Of a stretch of DNA of 35,846 bases, positions 26,838-35,508 are shown piece after piece (the stretch's first letter is position 1; each line of letters begins with the position of its first letter). Source of the stretch: an uncultured Gammaproteobacteria bacterium. GTDB lineage: Bacteria; Pseudomonadota; Gammaproteobacteria; Arenicellales; Poriferihabitantaceae. Below the pieces are notes generated by a model. That model searched no databases, was not told where the DNA came from, and saw only the letters and a program-made list of their open reading frames with translations. Location of the stretch: assembly GCA_937992195.1 (NCBI GenBank), contig CALKKV010000025.1:1-35846 (forward strand), written 5' to 3'. Made by a program: the position numbers and the translations under genes.

Positions 26838-27328
26838 TATTTACATCATTAAAACACATGCTTACTCGCCGCCAGGCGGAGAGCTTGTCATTATGTTATT
26901 CAAGTTTGCACGCAGCGGACAAGCAGCTAAGATCGCTTGTTCAGCAGACCGAACGAAACAAAAGCCGCAGTAATTTCTTGCCCTCTCGGGCAGGAGAAAA
27001 ACACTTGACGCACCAATGGGAAGAGAAGCATCTCTCCCTGTTCGTCACCGTACCGCTTATTCTGAGACTTAGTCCCCCTTGCGGTCGGCGAAGTTCCCCC
27101 CTCCGTCCGTATTATAAATTTAGAAATGCTCGAATAACATAGCAGCAGCGCAGATAAGGACCGGCTTTAGCAAAAACCAGGTATTATGAACTTCCGCTAT
27201 TACCAGTTTAGGCTTGCTCTCGCGCTTAAAATTCGCGAGGATTTACAGATCAGGATTAAGAGCAGATTCGGTTTCGATATTTCCTCAAATTTTCGTCAAG
27301 GAGGCATCGCATGCAACGGTAATTCGCC
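26838..27328. other. 491-nt gap with no recognisable gene
   Basis: Open frames here (26858-27142 and 27186-27407, plus strand) lack family features and have unnatural composition. A short CTTGCCC-TCTC-GGGCAG hairpin lies near 26979-26993 and a CTCGCG-N9-CGCGAG hairpin near 27218-27238; neither has a T run. C-rich tracts occur around 27070-27105. No tRNA, IS end or pseudogene could be identified. Confidence 0.4.
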
Positions 27329-27661
27329 CTATTGGATATCTCCGAGCGTTGCAGGCAATGAATCTTGTTCAGCTACTGTTGTAATAACATGGCTGTACTC
27401 AAAATAAACGATAAAATTCGGGTAGTTCCAGCTGCTTATCGGTGGGTCACCCACTGCACCTACTCTCGACGTCGGCTCACCAAACTGCTGTAGCACTCTC
27501 GACTGCGGCTGCCCACGTGAAGGCAAATTGCGTTTCTTTTCTTCAGCAACAAAAGCCCTGTTTTGTGCCAACGCCTCAGTGAAGACAACAAGGGTAGATG
27601 CTGCGACAAGCGCGAGAACGCCAGTCGCCGCGCTCAAAAACTTGATTCCGCTCATTTTCAT
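27329..27661 (-). CDS. Small exported protein, BamE/SmpA-like fold
   Basis: 110-residue protein with an N-terminal signal sequence (FLSAATGVLALVAASTLVVF, cleavage probably after EALA). The mature part is RNLPSRGQPQSRVLQQFGEP followed by SRVGAVGDPPISSWNYPNFI and VYFEYSHV. This pattern (small residue turn, FG-P, W-Y-strand, VYFE) resembles short SmpA/OmlA-like periplasmic proteins of Pseudomonas relatives. No lipobox Cys is present, so it is likely soluble periplasmic. Function unknown. It follows the heme A synthase gene after 43 nt and may be in its operon. Confidence 0.7.
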   Translation of the reverse strand: MKMSGIKFLSAATGVLALVAASTLVVFTEALAQNRAFVAEEKKRNLPSRGQPQSRVLQQFGEPTSRVGAVGDPPISSWNYPNFIVYFEYSHVITTVAEQDSLPATLGDIQ

Positions 27662-27704
27662 AGTAAATATTGGCTCACTGCCTTATCAAACGTATTTTGG
27701 CGCA

Positions 27705-28778
27705 TCATATCAATGATTGCGTTCTGCTGCTACGAGATACTGAAGGCAAATATGCTGCCCAAACAGCGATTATCCCCAGTAAAACAAGCAATGCACAGCC
27801 TTGATGAGCTACTCCCAAAACTGGGGGTACACCCTTTACCAAGGTCACAATTCCCAAAACTATTTGCAAAATAACCGCAAAAATCGCAAAAAGAGCCATT
27901 ATTTGCGTCATTTTGGAGGCAGCTCCTCGAATCGCCCCAACACTATAAAATATAACAGCTACACCGACGACAATCGCCAGCCAGCGATGAACAAACTGAA
28001 TAGTGATCGTGTTTTCGAAGAAATTCCGCCAAATAGGCTCCATTGCTACGAGCATATTCGGCACCAGATCATTTCCCATCAATGGCCAGGTATTAAAAAT
28101 ATGGCCCGCCCGAGTACCCGCCATCAGCCCGCCAGTTGTAATCATCAGAAAGAGAAGAACTACTAGTGCGCCCCCGAAATTCTTCATTTTACGGTTTGAT
28201 TGCATATTCTTTTCAATCCCACCGCGCGGCCCTGATTGATAGACCAAGTCAAACGCCAGTCGCACCATCACCGCATAGATCAATACAGCAAGCATCAAAT
28301 GCGCGGTGAGCCGGTATTGACTCACGTGCGGCACATCAACCAAACCACTTTTCACCATATACCAGCCCATTAATCCCTGGCATGCCCCTAAAAACAAAAG
28401 CACCCACAGTCTGTTCCTGAATGGGATCGACATCCCTCCCCGGATCAGGAAAAAGCAAAACGGCACAAAAAAAACAAGCCCAATCAACCTCCCTAAAACA
28501 CGATGAAGATACTCCATCATAAAAATGAATTTGAACTCGGAAAGAGACATTCCCTTGTTCACAATCTGGTATTCGGGATACTGCTGATATTGATCGAAGG
28601 CGGCGATCCAGCCTGAATGACTAAGTGGAGGGATAATTCCGAGAATGGGCTTCCAGTCCACCATAGACAGTCCAGAACCGGTTAAACGCACAGATCCTCC
28701 GAGGATGACCATTGCAAATACCATTAAGGTGCATATGACGAGCCATGTTAGAACTTGCCTTCTGTGGGGGTAGAGCAT
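27705..28778 (-). CDS. ctaA: Heme A synthase (COX15/CtaA family)
   Basis: 357-residue membrane enzyme that oxidises the heme O methyl group to formyl to make heme A for cytochrome c oxidases. Family features are GGSVRLTGSGLSMVDWKPI near 27, MEYLHRVLGRLIG (first heme His), LTAHLMLAVLIY, VHRWLAIVVG and GVAHQGCALLVLL carrying the remaining conserved His. About eight TM helices are visible. Its gene lies 82 nt after fabB on the same strand; no oxidase subunit or heme O synthase genes are in view. It implies an aa3-type oxidase and an aerobic life style. Confidence 0.93.
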   Translation of the reverse strand: MLYPHRRQVLTWLVICTLMVFAMVILGGSVRLTGSGLSMVDWKPILGIIPPLSHSGWIAAFDQYQQYPEYQIVNKGMSLSEFKFIFMMEYLHRVLGRLIGLVFFVPFCFFLIRGGMSIPFRNRLWVLLFLGACQGLMGWYMVKSGLVDVPHVSQYRLTAHLMLAVLIYAVMVRLAFDLVYQSGPRGGIEKNMQSNRKMKNFGGALVVLLFLMITTGGLMAGTRAGHIFNTWPLMGNDLVPNMLVAMEPIWRNFFENTITIQFVHRWLAIVVGVAVIFYSVGAIRGAASKMTQIMALFAIFAVILQIVLGIVTLVKGVPPVLGVAHQGCALLVLLGIIAVWAAYLPSVSRSSRTQSLI

Positions 28779-28860
28779 GAATAAATGCGAACTAGAAAAC
28801 TTCGCGAGGATACGCCTTTACTCTATGATTTGCGTCGCTTTCGCAGCAATCTATGCAAAA

Positions 28861-30081
28861 TTATTCAGATTTCCAGCGTTCAAATACCAGAGAACAATTG
28901 GTACCGCCGAACCCAAAGCTGTTGCTCATGGCGACCTGCAAATCTATATCCTCGACTTTTTCCTGCACAATGGGGAATCGCTCAAATTCAGGATCGAGAT
29001 TTTCTACATTTGCAGACGCAGCGATAAAGTTGTTTTCCATCATCAGCAAAGTATAAATCGACTCATTGACACCGGCCGCTCCCAAGGCATGTCCACTCAG
29101 TGACTTGGTGGAAGCTACCGCCGGCATTTCTTCACCAAATACCGTTTCAATCGCCTCTAGCTCCCGCAAATCACCAATCGGCGTACTGGTGCCATGAGCG
29201 TTGATATATTGAATTGGCTTATCAACATTCGCAATCGCCTGTTTCATGCAACGAGATGCCCCTTCCCCAGAGGGTTGCACCATATCGTAGCCATCTGAAG
29301 TCGCACCATATCCCACGAGTTCGGCAATAATATTGGCTCCCCTGGCTTTAGCATGTTCCATGTCTTCTAAAACAACCACTCCTGCTCCACCAGATATGAC
29401 AAATCCGTCTCGGTCTTTGTCATAGGGTCTCGACGCCCGCTCAGGTTGATCATTGAAATTCGACGACATCGCTCCCATGCCGTCAAATAACACCGACATC
29501 GACCAGTGTAGCTCCTCTCCTCCGCCGGCAAATACAACGTCTTGTTTACCCATTTGTATCAACTCGGCGCCATGACCAATACAGTGCGCACTGGTTGAGC
29601 AAGCAGAGCTAATCGAATAAGAAATCCCCTTGATTTTGTAGGCAGTGCCAACGCAGGCGGGGACAGTGCTAGCCATGGTCTTTGTCACCATATAGGGCCC
29701 AACACGTTTAACCCCTTTTTCGCGTAGCAGATCAGCGGCTTTGACGATGTTTTCTGGAGAACCTCCACCTGTGCCAAGCAGCAATCCAGTTCTTTCACTG
29801 CTAATGACGGCTTCATCGAGACCGGCGTGCGTTACGGCTTCACTCATTGCAATATAAGAGTAAGCGGCTGCGTCCCCCATAAATCGATAGAGTTTCCTGT
29901 CTATTAGCGAAGGAGCGTCAATATTAATAGCCCCATGTACCCGGCTACGCATACCCATTTCGATATAGTCTTCCGCTGCACAGATTCCGCTTTCTCCATT
30001 AACCAAGCTTTCGAGCACTTCTCCCTTATTGTTTCCTAAGCTGGAAACAATTCCATAACCGGTTATCACGACTCGTTTCAT
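28861..30081 (-). CDS. fabB: 3-oxoacyl-ACP synthase I (FabB)
   Basis: 406-residue condensing enzyme elongating unsaturated acyl-ACPs. The active-site Cys is in [16 protein letters not shown] (about 163) and the two His are in [13 protein letters not shown] (about 298) and [12 protein letters not shown] (about 333). Ending [16 protein letters not shown] is typical. Overall sequence is closer to FabB than FabF, and it follows fabA by 124 nt on the same strand, the usual fabA-fabB pair for anaerobic-route unsaturated fatty acid synthesis. Confidence 0.96.
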   Translation of the reverse strand: MKRVVITGYGIVSSLGNNKGEVLESLVNGESGICAAEDYIEMGMRSRVHGAINIDAPSLIDRKLYRFMGDAAAYSYIAMSEAVTHAGLDEAVISSERTGLLLGTGGGSPENIVKAADLLREKGVKRVGPYMVTKTMASTVPACVGTAYKIKGISYSISSACSTSAHCIGHGAELIQMGKQDVVFAGGGEELHWSMSVLFDGMGAMSSNFNDQPERASRPYDKDRDGFVISGGAGVVVLEDMEHAKARGANIIAELVGYGATSDGYDMVQPSGEGASRCMKQAIANVDKPIQYINAHGTSTPIGDLRELEAIETVFGEEMPAVASTKSLSGHALGAAGVNESIYTLLMMENNFIAASANVENLDPEFERFPIVQEKVEDIDLQVAMSNSFGFGGTNCSLVFERWKSE

Positions 30082-30205
30082 AATTCTCTCATTAAGATTG
30101 CTAGCACGTTATGAATACGCAAAAGCTTTTAGGTGTTTTTTGCCACGCAGAAAACGTCAGACCTATTTAGGTATCAATATAAAAACCACAAACATCAATT
30201 CTCAC

Positions 30206-30724
30206 TTAAAACGAATCGGTGTTTTTGAACAGCCCAACTCTCAAGTCTTTACATGCATAGACTGATCGACCGTCCACCAAGACCTCGCCATCAGCGATCC
30301 CCATTATAAGTTTTCGCATAATTACGCGCTTAAAATCTATCCGATATTCAACTTTTTTACTTAGAGGCGTAATTTGGCCAGTAAATTTGATTTCCCCGGC
30401 ACCAAGCGCACGTCCATGCCCTTCTCCACCACGCCAGCCCAAAGAAAACCCGACAAGCTGCCATAATGCGTCCAATCCCAGACATCCTGGCATCACTGGA
30501 TCACCTTCGAAATGACAGGCAAAGAACCAGAGGTCTGGCGTTATATCCAGTTCAGCAATAACGCTCCCTTTTCCATGAGCCCCACCATCATCATTAATTT
30601 CCACAATCCGGTCAAACATTAGCATGTTCGGCAATGGCAACTGCGCATTGCCCTCCCCAAACATCGTACCGTGGCCACAATCAAGCAGCTCTTGTTTGGA
30701 GTATTGGTTTTTTTGGCTATTCAA
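30206..30724 (-). CDS. fabA: 3-hydroxydecanoyl-ACP dehydratase/isomerase (FabA)
   Basis: 172-residue hot-dog fold enzyme that dehydrates and isomerises the C10 intermediate, committing it to unsaturated fatty acids. Catalytic H71 and D85 are seen in [21 protein letters not shown]-terminal [20 protein letters not shown] is conserved. The start is a TTG at 30724, chosen because the resulting length equals E. coli FabA (172) and no in-frame ATG precedes MFGEGN at residue 21. No clear SD and no convincing FabR-type operator is seen. Confidence 0.95.
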   Translation of the reverse strand: MNSQKNQYSKQELLDCGHGTMFGEGNAQLPLPNMLMFDRIVEINDDGGAHGKGSVIAELDITPDLWFFACHFEGDPVMPGCLGLDALWQLVGFSLGWRGGEGHGRALGAGEIKFTGQITPLSKKVEYRIDFKRVIMRKLIMGIADGEVLVDGRSVYACKDLRVGLFKNTDSF

Positions 30725-31754
30725 GGTTTGAGAATTAATACTTGTTGATAACGGAGTTTAACGCAGTCTGCATTTGATTCGTATTAAAACTGTGACGTCT
30801 GAGCCTTTGAAACCGCCTTATTTTCATTGCACACGCCTTTTTTCATCAAATCAATGAAATTGTTTGGGCTTAACAAACTATTTCAGCGCCCAATTACTCT
30901 CTCAGAAATTGTTTTTTACGTAACAACAAACCGATCACATATCTCTTTTTTATCTAGGCCAAGAATTGGAACTGACGTGAACTTAATTTTTGTTGTTTTC
31001 AAGCAAAAATTAAAGTTGAAGGTCAAAAACTTTAAAAATTGCAATTTTTTTAAAAAGTGCCTCAATCAAAATTTATACGTATCAGTACACTTGCATTCGT
31101 TAAACAAAAGCCACTCTCAAACTAAACTGAAACAATCATTAAGATTTTAGCTTCAGTTGCAGTTAAGCATAGAACGCTTATATTACAGCGTTAAAGCTAT
31201 GTACTTACTTAAGTTAGACGATTAATAATTTTATTTTTTTAAGAAATCTAAATCTAACTTGTTTTGATTTTGTAGTTACAACCGAACTCCAGTTAGAAAT
31301 TAACGTTGTTTTTTTATGAAAATAATTTCATAAATATTATTGACATTGAAACACTTATATTCTACGTTCGCGTTTATTGACACTTAATAGTCAAAAAACT
31401 CTTGTTTTTTTATACATTTAGATAGAGTTTTTAGAGAAGATTTGATGTTCTTTTTTGTTTTCTAAAAAGTTTTGATCTTACTTTCTCTAAATTCATTCGT
31501 TTCACAACTGGCTGTATTAGCTAATTACTAATAGAACCTAAAGAAACATTTTGAACGAAGGAAAACCGCAGACATTATTACTGTTCGCATCCGCGATGAC
31601 CCGATTACTCGCATGCGCTGGCAAGCGGGCAAGATTCCTGTCTCTACATCCTATTCGGATACGACTAATAGATAGCAATTCTCCCCAAAATTCACTTCCC
31701 AGCGTCACCGACACTGACTAATTTTTCCCCTGACGACCGAGAGGCATATACCCA
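30725..31754. other. About 1 kb AT-rich region without a supported gene
   Basis: Between fabA and the H1-like gene, G+C falls by eye to about 20-30% over roughly 30900-31540, far below the rest. The one open frame of note (30827-31150, 107 residues) is Lys/Asn/Phe-rich, has no SD and no family features, and is not called. Many short A and T tracts and inverted repeats are present, for example AAAAACTC / GAGTTTTT around 31397-31435. A TTGACA occurs at 31340-31345 with only a weak -10. Composition returns to normal from about 31570. Confidence 0.5.
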
Positions 31755-32057
31755 ATGGCAAAGAAAAAGAAGGCAACTTCAGCTAAAAAGAAAGCTACCC
31801 GTAAAAAGGCGGCTTCTAAAGCAACTAAGAAGAAAGTAACTAAGAAAAAGGCTTCCAAGAAAAAGGTAGCGAAGAAAAAAGTAGTTCGTAAGACTACTAA
31901 GAAGAAGGCTTCTAAGAAGAAGGCTTCTAAGAAGAAAGCTTCTAAGAAGAAAGCTTCTAAGAAGAAGGCCAGTAAGAAAAAAGCAGGCAAGAAAAAGGTA
32001 GCGAAGAAAAAAGCGACCAAAAAGAAAGCCAAAAAGAAGGCTCGAAAAAAAAAATAG
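31755..32057 (+). CDS. Histone H1-like lysine-rich protein
   Basis: 100-residue protein made almost wholly of Lys with Ala, Ser, Thr, Val and Arg, in KKKA/ASKKK units (for example KKKASKKKASKKKASKKKA). It resembles AlgP/HC1-like bacterial H1 analogues that bind DNA without sequence specificity and compact or regulate the nucleoid. The start MAKKKK is preceded by GAGAGG about 12 nt upstream. The central 15-bp repeats make copy-number change likely between strains. The gene follows about 1 kb of AT-rich DNA and ends with a strong terminator, so it is a single-gene unit. Confidence 0.88.
   Translation: MAKKKKATSAKKKATRKKAASKATKKKVTKKKASKKKVAKKKVVRKTTKKKASKKKASKKKASKKKASKKKASKKKAGKKKVAKKKATKKKAKKKARKKK
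31908..31982 (+). repeat. 15-bp tandem repeat encoding ASKKK
   Basis: Four near-identical units of GCTTCTAAGAAGAAG/A (31908-31967), each coding Ala-Ser-Lys-Lys-Lys, followed by a degenerate fifth unit (GCCAGTAAGAAAAAA, 31968-31982). Frame is kept because the unit is five codons. Confidence 0.95.
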
Positions 32058-32133
32058 CCTGAATAAACGTGCAGGCTTGAAAATCAGACTGCCGTTTAAA
32101 AAATCCTGATTCGTTTCAGGAGTACAAAATAAA

Positions 32134-32170
32134 GCCCCTGCTGACCATGAGGACAGCAGGGGCTTTTTTT
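32134..32170 (+). terminator. Intrinsic terminator of the H1-like gene
   Basis: Perfect 10-bp GC-rich stem GCCCCTGCTG / CAGCAGGGGC (32134-32143 and 32154-32163), loop of 10 nt, then seven T. Confidence 0.93.
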
Positions 32171-32182
32171 ATGAAACACAAT

Positions 32183-32214
32183 GAGTATCGAAATCATGGA
32201 GTATCGATATCATG
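32183..32214. repeat. Tandem duplication, 2 x 16 bp
   Basis: GAGTATCGAAATCATG (32183-32198) is followed directly by GAGTATCGATATCATG (32199-32214), one mismatch. It lies between the H1-like terminator and the moaA stop. No function is evident. Confidence 0.8.
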
Positions 32215-32311
32215 CTGGAAAATCAGCGATCAAGAGAATTTTGACTATTGACCTCATCACAACAGCTACTCTCAGTTAGCCATTAGGCTAAAACAGCCCT
32301 ATTGATCAGTT

Positions 32312-33385
32312 TCAGCCTCCGATATACGACATTTCAACCTTCTGACTGGTTCCAGGTGGTCTACCAATATTTTCAGAAGAAAACCGGACCTCAGAATAAC
32401 GATCCGAACGCGCAGACCAGATCTGCATCAATTTCTGTGCTATTTCTTCATCAGTTTGATCTGCGCGAACCAAATTTCTGAGATCAAACCCTGAAGAAGC
32501 GAACAAACAGGTAAAAAGCTCGCCAATGGCTGAAAGTCTGGCTCGAGAGCAATCGCCACAAAAGGGCTGGCTGATCGAAGAAATGATCCCAATCTCTCCA
32601 GCGCCATCAGAAAACTCCCATTTTTTAGCCACCTCACCCGGATAGCTCGCTTGCTTCGTCTCAACTGGAAACTCGGCTTGAATAACTTCAAGTATTTCTC
32701 GGGCGGTCAAAACCTGATCAAGGTTCCATTGATTATGGTTGCCGACATCCATAAATTCAATAAACCGCAGTATTACACCCGTTCCACGGAAATAGCGGAC
32801 CATAGGCAGAATATCCTGATCATTGACACCTTTTTGAACGACCATATTTACTTTGATCGAAGAAAATCCTGCATTATTGGCAAACTCAATGCCATCGAGG
32901 ACTTTCTTGAGCGGAATATTGACATCATTCATCTGGTGATAAATGTCATTGTCCAGCGCATCCAAACTAATATTTAATCTTTGTAGTCCCGCGTCTCGAA
33001 GCGTACGAGCCCGATCCTTCGTGATCAGAGAAGCATTCGTAGTCATCGCGATATCGTCGATACCTGCAATGTCTGCCAACATTGAAATCAAAGACTCGAT
33101 GTCTTTGCGCAGAAGAGGTTCCCCTCCTGTCAAACGCAACTTGCTAACACCAAACTGGGCAAACAATCTTACTAGGCGCGCTATTTCCTCAAAACTTAAC
33201 AGCTGATTTTGTCTAAGAAATTTATAGCCCTTCCCAAAGACATCACGCGGCATGCAGTAGGTACAGCGAAAATTACAACGATCAGTCACAGAAACCCTGA
33301 GATCATGCAACGGACGATTAAGAGAATCTGTCAATCTATCGGATTCACTCATCTTTTTGTCTACAGTGGTTTTCGAGCATGTCAT
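32312..33385 (-). CDS. moaA: GTP 3',8-cyclase MoaA (radical SAM)
   Basis: 357-residue enzyme that starts pyranopterin cofactor synthesis by converting GTP to 3',8-cyclo-dihydro-GTP. The SAM-binding cluster motif is C37-x3-C41-x2-C44 (DRCNFRCTYC); the second cluster motif is CGDCSRARLSAIGELFTC (CX2CX13C), and the protein ends in the required GG (SYIGG). The start at 33385 may be late or early: MSESDRL at 33352 is an alternative, and neither has a clear SD. It lies 30 nt after a moaD-like gene at the end of the AOR operon, so this copy may be dedicated to that enzyme. Confidence 0.95.
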   Translation of the reverse strand: MTCSKTTVDKKMSESDRLTDSLNRPLHDLRVSVTDRCNFRCTYCMPRDVFGKGYKFLRQNQLLSFEEIARLVRLFAQFGVSKLRLTGGEPLLRKDIESLISMLADIAGIDDIAMTTNASLITKDRARTLRDAGLQRLNISLDALDNDIYHQMNDVNIPLKKVLDGIEFANNAGFSSIKVNMVVQKGVNDQDILPMVRYFRGTGVILRFIEFMDVGNHNQWNLDQVLTAREILEVIQAEFPVETKQASYPGEVAKKWEFSDGAGEIGIISSISQPFCGDCSRARLSAIGELFTCLFASSGFDLRNLVRADQTDEEIAQKLMQIWSARSDRYSEVRFSSENIGRPPGTSQKVEMSYIGG

Positions 33386-33415
33386 TTCAAATTATTTCAG
33401 TGTCTGTAGATTGCG

Positions 33416-33664
33416 CTAACCACCCTGGATAGACGGCCAGATAGATATAGTATCACCATCTCGAAGCGGATCATCTCGCGACTCTGAAGATACATGTTCT
33501 CCATTAACCATCACAACTTGTACTGACTCAGGAGGTATCTTGTAACGCGCCACCAAATCATTGCAGGACTTCGGTACGGTGGTCACGACTTTGACGGTGT
33601 TGCCAACTGCTTCATCAGGCAAATGCTCCATCAAACTGGAGAACAGTTTTAGTTTTAACTCCAT
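33416..33664 (-). CDS. MoaD/ThiS-like sulfur carrier (second copy)
   Basis: 82-residue ubiquitin-fold protein ending in the GG (SIQGG) needed for C-terminal adenylation and thiocarboxylation. Core strand pattern: MELKLKLFSSLMEHLP, VQVVMVNGEHV, then LRDGDTISIWPSIQGG. It starts directly after the stop of the preceding gene (TAAATG), with AAAGGTGG serving as SD. MoaD gives sulfur to molybdopterin synthase; here it is one of two copies in an AOR operon, with no MoaE in view. Confidence 0.88.
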   Translation of the reverse strand: MELKLKLFSSLMEHLPDEAVGNTVKVVTTVPKSCNDLVARYKIPPESVQVVMVNGEHVSSESRDDPLRDGDTISIWPSIQGG

Positions 33665-33979
33665 TTAACCGCCACCTTTATGCAGATACTTCCTAAATCG
33701 CTGCATAAATTCATCATATTGCATTTGATCAAAGCCAAAGAAATCCAGCGAGACGGACAACAGCGGAATTCGCATAGAGGCAATTGATCGAAAACCATCT
33801 GCACCAGTGGTAAGTTGAATCAAACGGTCTTCTTTAACAATCTCGACCGGGTCAGAAGAAAGGCTCACTACCCTGTAAGGAACAACTGCATTCTCCAGAC
33901 CTTTAAGCAGTTCAACTCTGGTAAACCCCATGTCCGCTTGATATTGGAAATCAGCTTCGGCACCCTTAGCAGCGTTCAT
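33665..33979 (-). CDS. Unrecognised 104-residue protein between two moaD-like genes
   Basis: The start is ATG 33979, overlapping the upstream moaD-like stop in ATGA, with GGTGG just before it; a longer frame to 34000 is rejected. The protein has no Cys and no signal peptide. Visible are MGFTRVELLKGLENAV and RSIASMRIPLLSVSLDFFGF, DEFMQRFRKYLHKGGG: an alternating alpha/beta look with an amphipathic C-terminal helix and a GGG tail. The tail recalls sulfur-carrier proteins, but its codons (AAAGGTGGCGGT) also form the SD for the next gene, so the likeness may be accidental. Tight coupling on both sides argues for a role in AOR assembly or cofactor handling. No family was recognised. Confidence 0.75.
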   Translation of the reverse strand: MNAAKGAEADFQYQADMGFTRVELLKGLENAVVPYRVVSLSSDPVEIVKEDRLIQLTTGADGFRSIASMRIPLLSVSLDFFGFDQMQYDEFMQRFRKYLHKGGG

Positions 33980-34224
33980 CCACCGGCCACCGGCGGCCAA
34001 ATTGCTAGTGCATCCCCTTCTTTCAGGGGCATATTCCTGCTGTCGGCATCGATGTAGGTGCCATTCAATAAAACCAAATGCACCAGATCTTTTGGCAGTC
34101 TGTACTCGTCTATCAGCTGGTTAATCGTAGTCGAATCGGCAACATCGATCTCAACCGCATTCTTCTTGGACCCTGGAGGTAAATACCCCATCAGGGTCGC
34201 AAAAAGCTTGAATGTCACTCGCAT
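33976..34224 (-). CDS. MoaD/ThiS-like sulfur carrier (first copy)
   Basis: 82-residue ubiquitin-fold protein with MRVTFKLFATLMGYLPPGS, HLVLLNGTYIDAD and MPLKEGDALAIWPPVAGG, ending in GG. It is clearly related to the other copy at 33416-33664 (same length, IWP near the end) but well diverged, so it is not a recent duplicate. The stop overlaps the next start (ATGA). It follows the FAD oxidoreductase gene after 36 nt. W/Mo-dependent AOR operons often carry a dedicated MoaD. Confidence 0.9.
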   Translation of the reverse strand: MRVTFKLFATLMGYLPPGSKKNAVEIDVADSTTINQLIDEYRLPKDLVHLVLLNGTYIDADSRNMPLKEGDALAIWPPVAGG

Positions 34225-34260
34225 AGAACAGTGTTTCTTTAAAATTCGCTGTCGGCAGAT

Positions 34261-35508
34261 CTAGGCAGGTTGTGTTGCTGCAAGATAGGCTTCCATCAAC
34301 AACAGCGGATTGTCCATCAAGCGCTGCTTCCAATCACCAAGCTTAAATCTGCCTTGAATCAATCCACGCAATACACCGATGTGTTGTGTCATACCCAGGG
34401 TATTGGCACCGATTAAACGGTCATCTTCGAACTGCAGCTGGATATATTTAAAATTAGCTTCGTCAAGAAGCTCAGTGGTATCCCCACCATCCACGCCTTC
34501 CCATTGTCCATAGGACGCAGAAATCAAACCAAGGGTGTCTAGCACGTTCATTAAGACACTACCTTGATGTTCTATCGCGCCATGGGAATGCATGTTCTTT
34601 GCCGCAACGCGGCCGTGATCCACCGCAGTGGGCTGTATCGCCTGGATACTGAACTCCCCGGTAGAAAAATCCCGACCATAGGCGACATCACCCGCAGCAA
34701 AGATATCGGTAACAGAAGACTGCATATTGCGATCTACTTCAATTCCGCCATCTACCAGCTTAACCCCGCTACCCTCAAGGAACTCAGCGTTCGGTTTAAC
34801 ACCGGCTGCAGAAATCACCAGCTCGGCTTCTACCTGATCACCGTTACTCGTAACTACCGTAAGGTTGTTTCCACTCTCTTTTATCTCTGTTACCGTGGTG
34901 CTGGTCATGACATTGACGCCCTTATTTTCACACCAGCTTTCAAGCATCGTGCCGCACTTTTCATCCAGCATGCGAGGCACCATTCGGTTCCCCATTTCGA
35001 TCACGGTAAGATTCGCTCCTGCCGAAACCAATGATTCAAGAATAATGCAGCCAATAAACCCAGCACCGATTAAAACAACCGGAGCACCTTTATTAATTCC
35101 CGCAGTGATCTTTCGCGCATCGGCCAGGGTCCAGCAATTGATCACTTTCTCATGATCGATACCCGGAACCGGCGGTCGAATTGGTCTTGATCCTGTCGCT
35201 ACTAATACCTTGTCGTAAGACAGCGAATCTCCATTGCTGACCTTGACTGACTTTGCCGCGCTATCTAGTGATTCCGCCCTACCGATAACAACATCGATAT
35301 TTTTACCTTCGAAATAATCAGTGTCTTTTCGCAGATAGGTGCCGTGCTCGTTAATATTATCAATTAACAAATAGGGGATCGCCATACGCGAGTATGGCGG
35401 CTCCGGCTCATCTCCAAGAATCGTGATAGACGCATTCTTGTCGAGTTTGCGCAGAGTTTCCGCAGCAATGACGCCTGCGGGCCCCGCGCCAATAATCAAA
35501 TGCTTCAT
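34261..35508 (-). CDS. FAD/NAD(P)-dependent oxidoreductase, AOR partner
   Basis: 415-residue flavoprotein of the pyridine nucleotide-disulfide oxidoreductase superfamily. FAD-binding HLIIGAGPAGVIAAETLRKL is at 3-22, NAD(P)-binding VVLIGAGFIGCIILESLVSA at about 144-163, and the second FAD contact is TDIFAAGDVAYG (about 270). The C-terminal ~90 residues form a dimerisation-type domain. No redox-active CxxxxC disulfide is seen, as in NirB/ferredoxin-reductase-like members. Its ATG overlaps the AOR stop (ATGA), so it is very likely the electron-transfer partner coupling aldehyde oxidation to NAD(P)+, as known for AorC of Aromatoleum. The role is inferred from context. Confidence 0.88.
   Translation of the reverse strand: MKHLIIGAGPAGVIAAETLRKLDKNASITILGDEPEPPYSRMAIPYLLIDNINEHGTYLRKDTDYFEGKNIDVVIGRAESLDSAAKSVKVSNGDSLSYDKVLVATGSRPIRPPVPGIDHEKVINCWTLADARKITAGINKGAPVVLIGAGFIGCIILESLVSAGANLTVIEMGNRMVPRMLDEKCGTMLESWCENKGVNVMTSTTVTEIKESGNNLTVVTSNGDQVEAELVISAAGVKPNAEFLEGSGVKLVDGGIEVDRNMQSSVTDIFAAGDVAYGRDFSTGEFSIQAIQPTAVDHGRVAAKNMHSHGAIEHQGSVLMNVLDTLGLISASYGQWEGVDGGDTTELLDEANFKYIQLQFEDDRLIGANTLGMTQHIGVLRGLIQGRFKLGDWKQRLMDNPLLLMEAYLAATQPA

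Noticed and set aside
26858..27142. 94-codon plus-strand frame in the gap after the LolA-like gene
   Set aside because: No SD, no recognisable domain, and composition typical of non-coding DNA.
27186..27407. 73-codon plus-strand frame
   Set aside because: Overlaps the 3' end of the better supported exported protein on the other strand and has no family features.
30827..31150. 107-codon plus-strand frame in the AT-rich region
   Set aside because: Lys/Asn/Phe-rich product expected by chance from AT-rich DNA; no SD and no domain.
31718..32032. Phe/Leu-rich minus-strand frame opposite the H1-like gene
   Set aside because: Shadow of the Lys-rich repeats, whose complement reads as hydrophobic residues.
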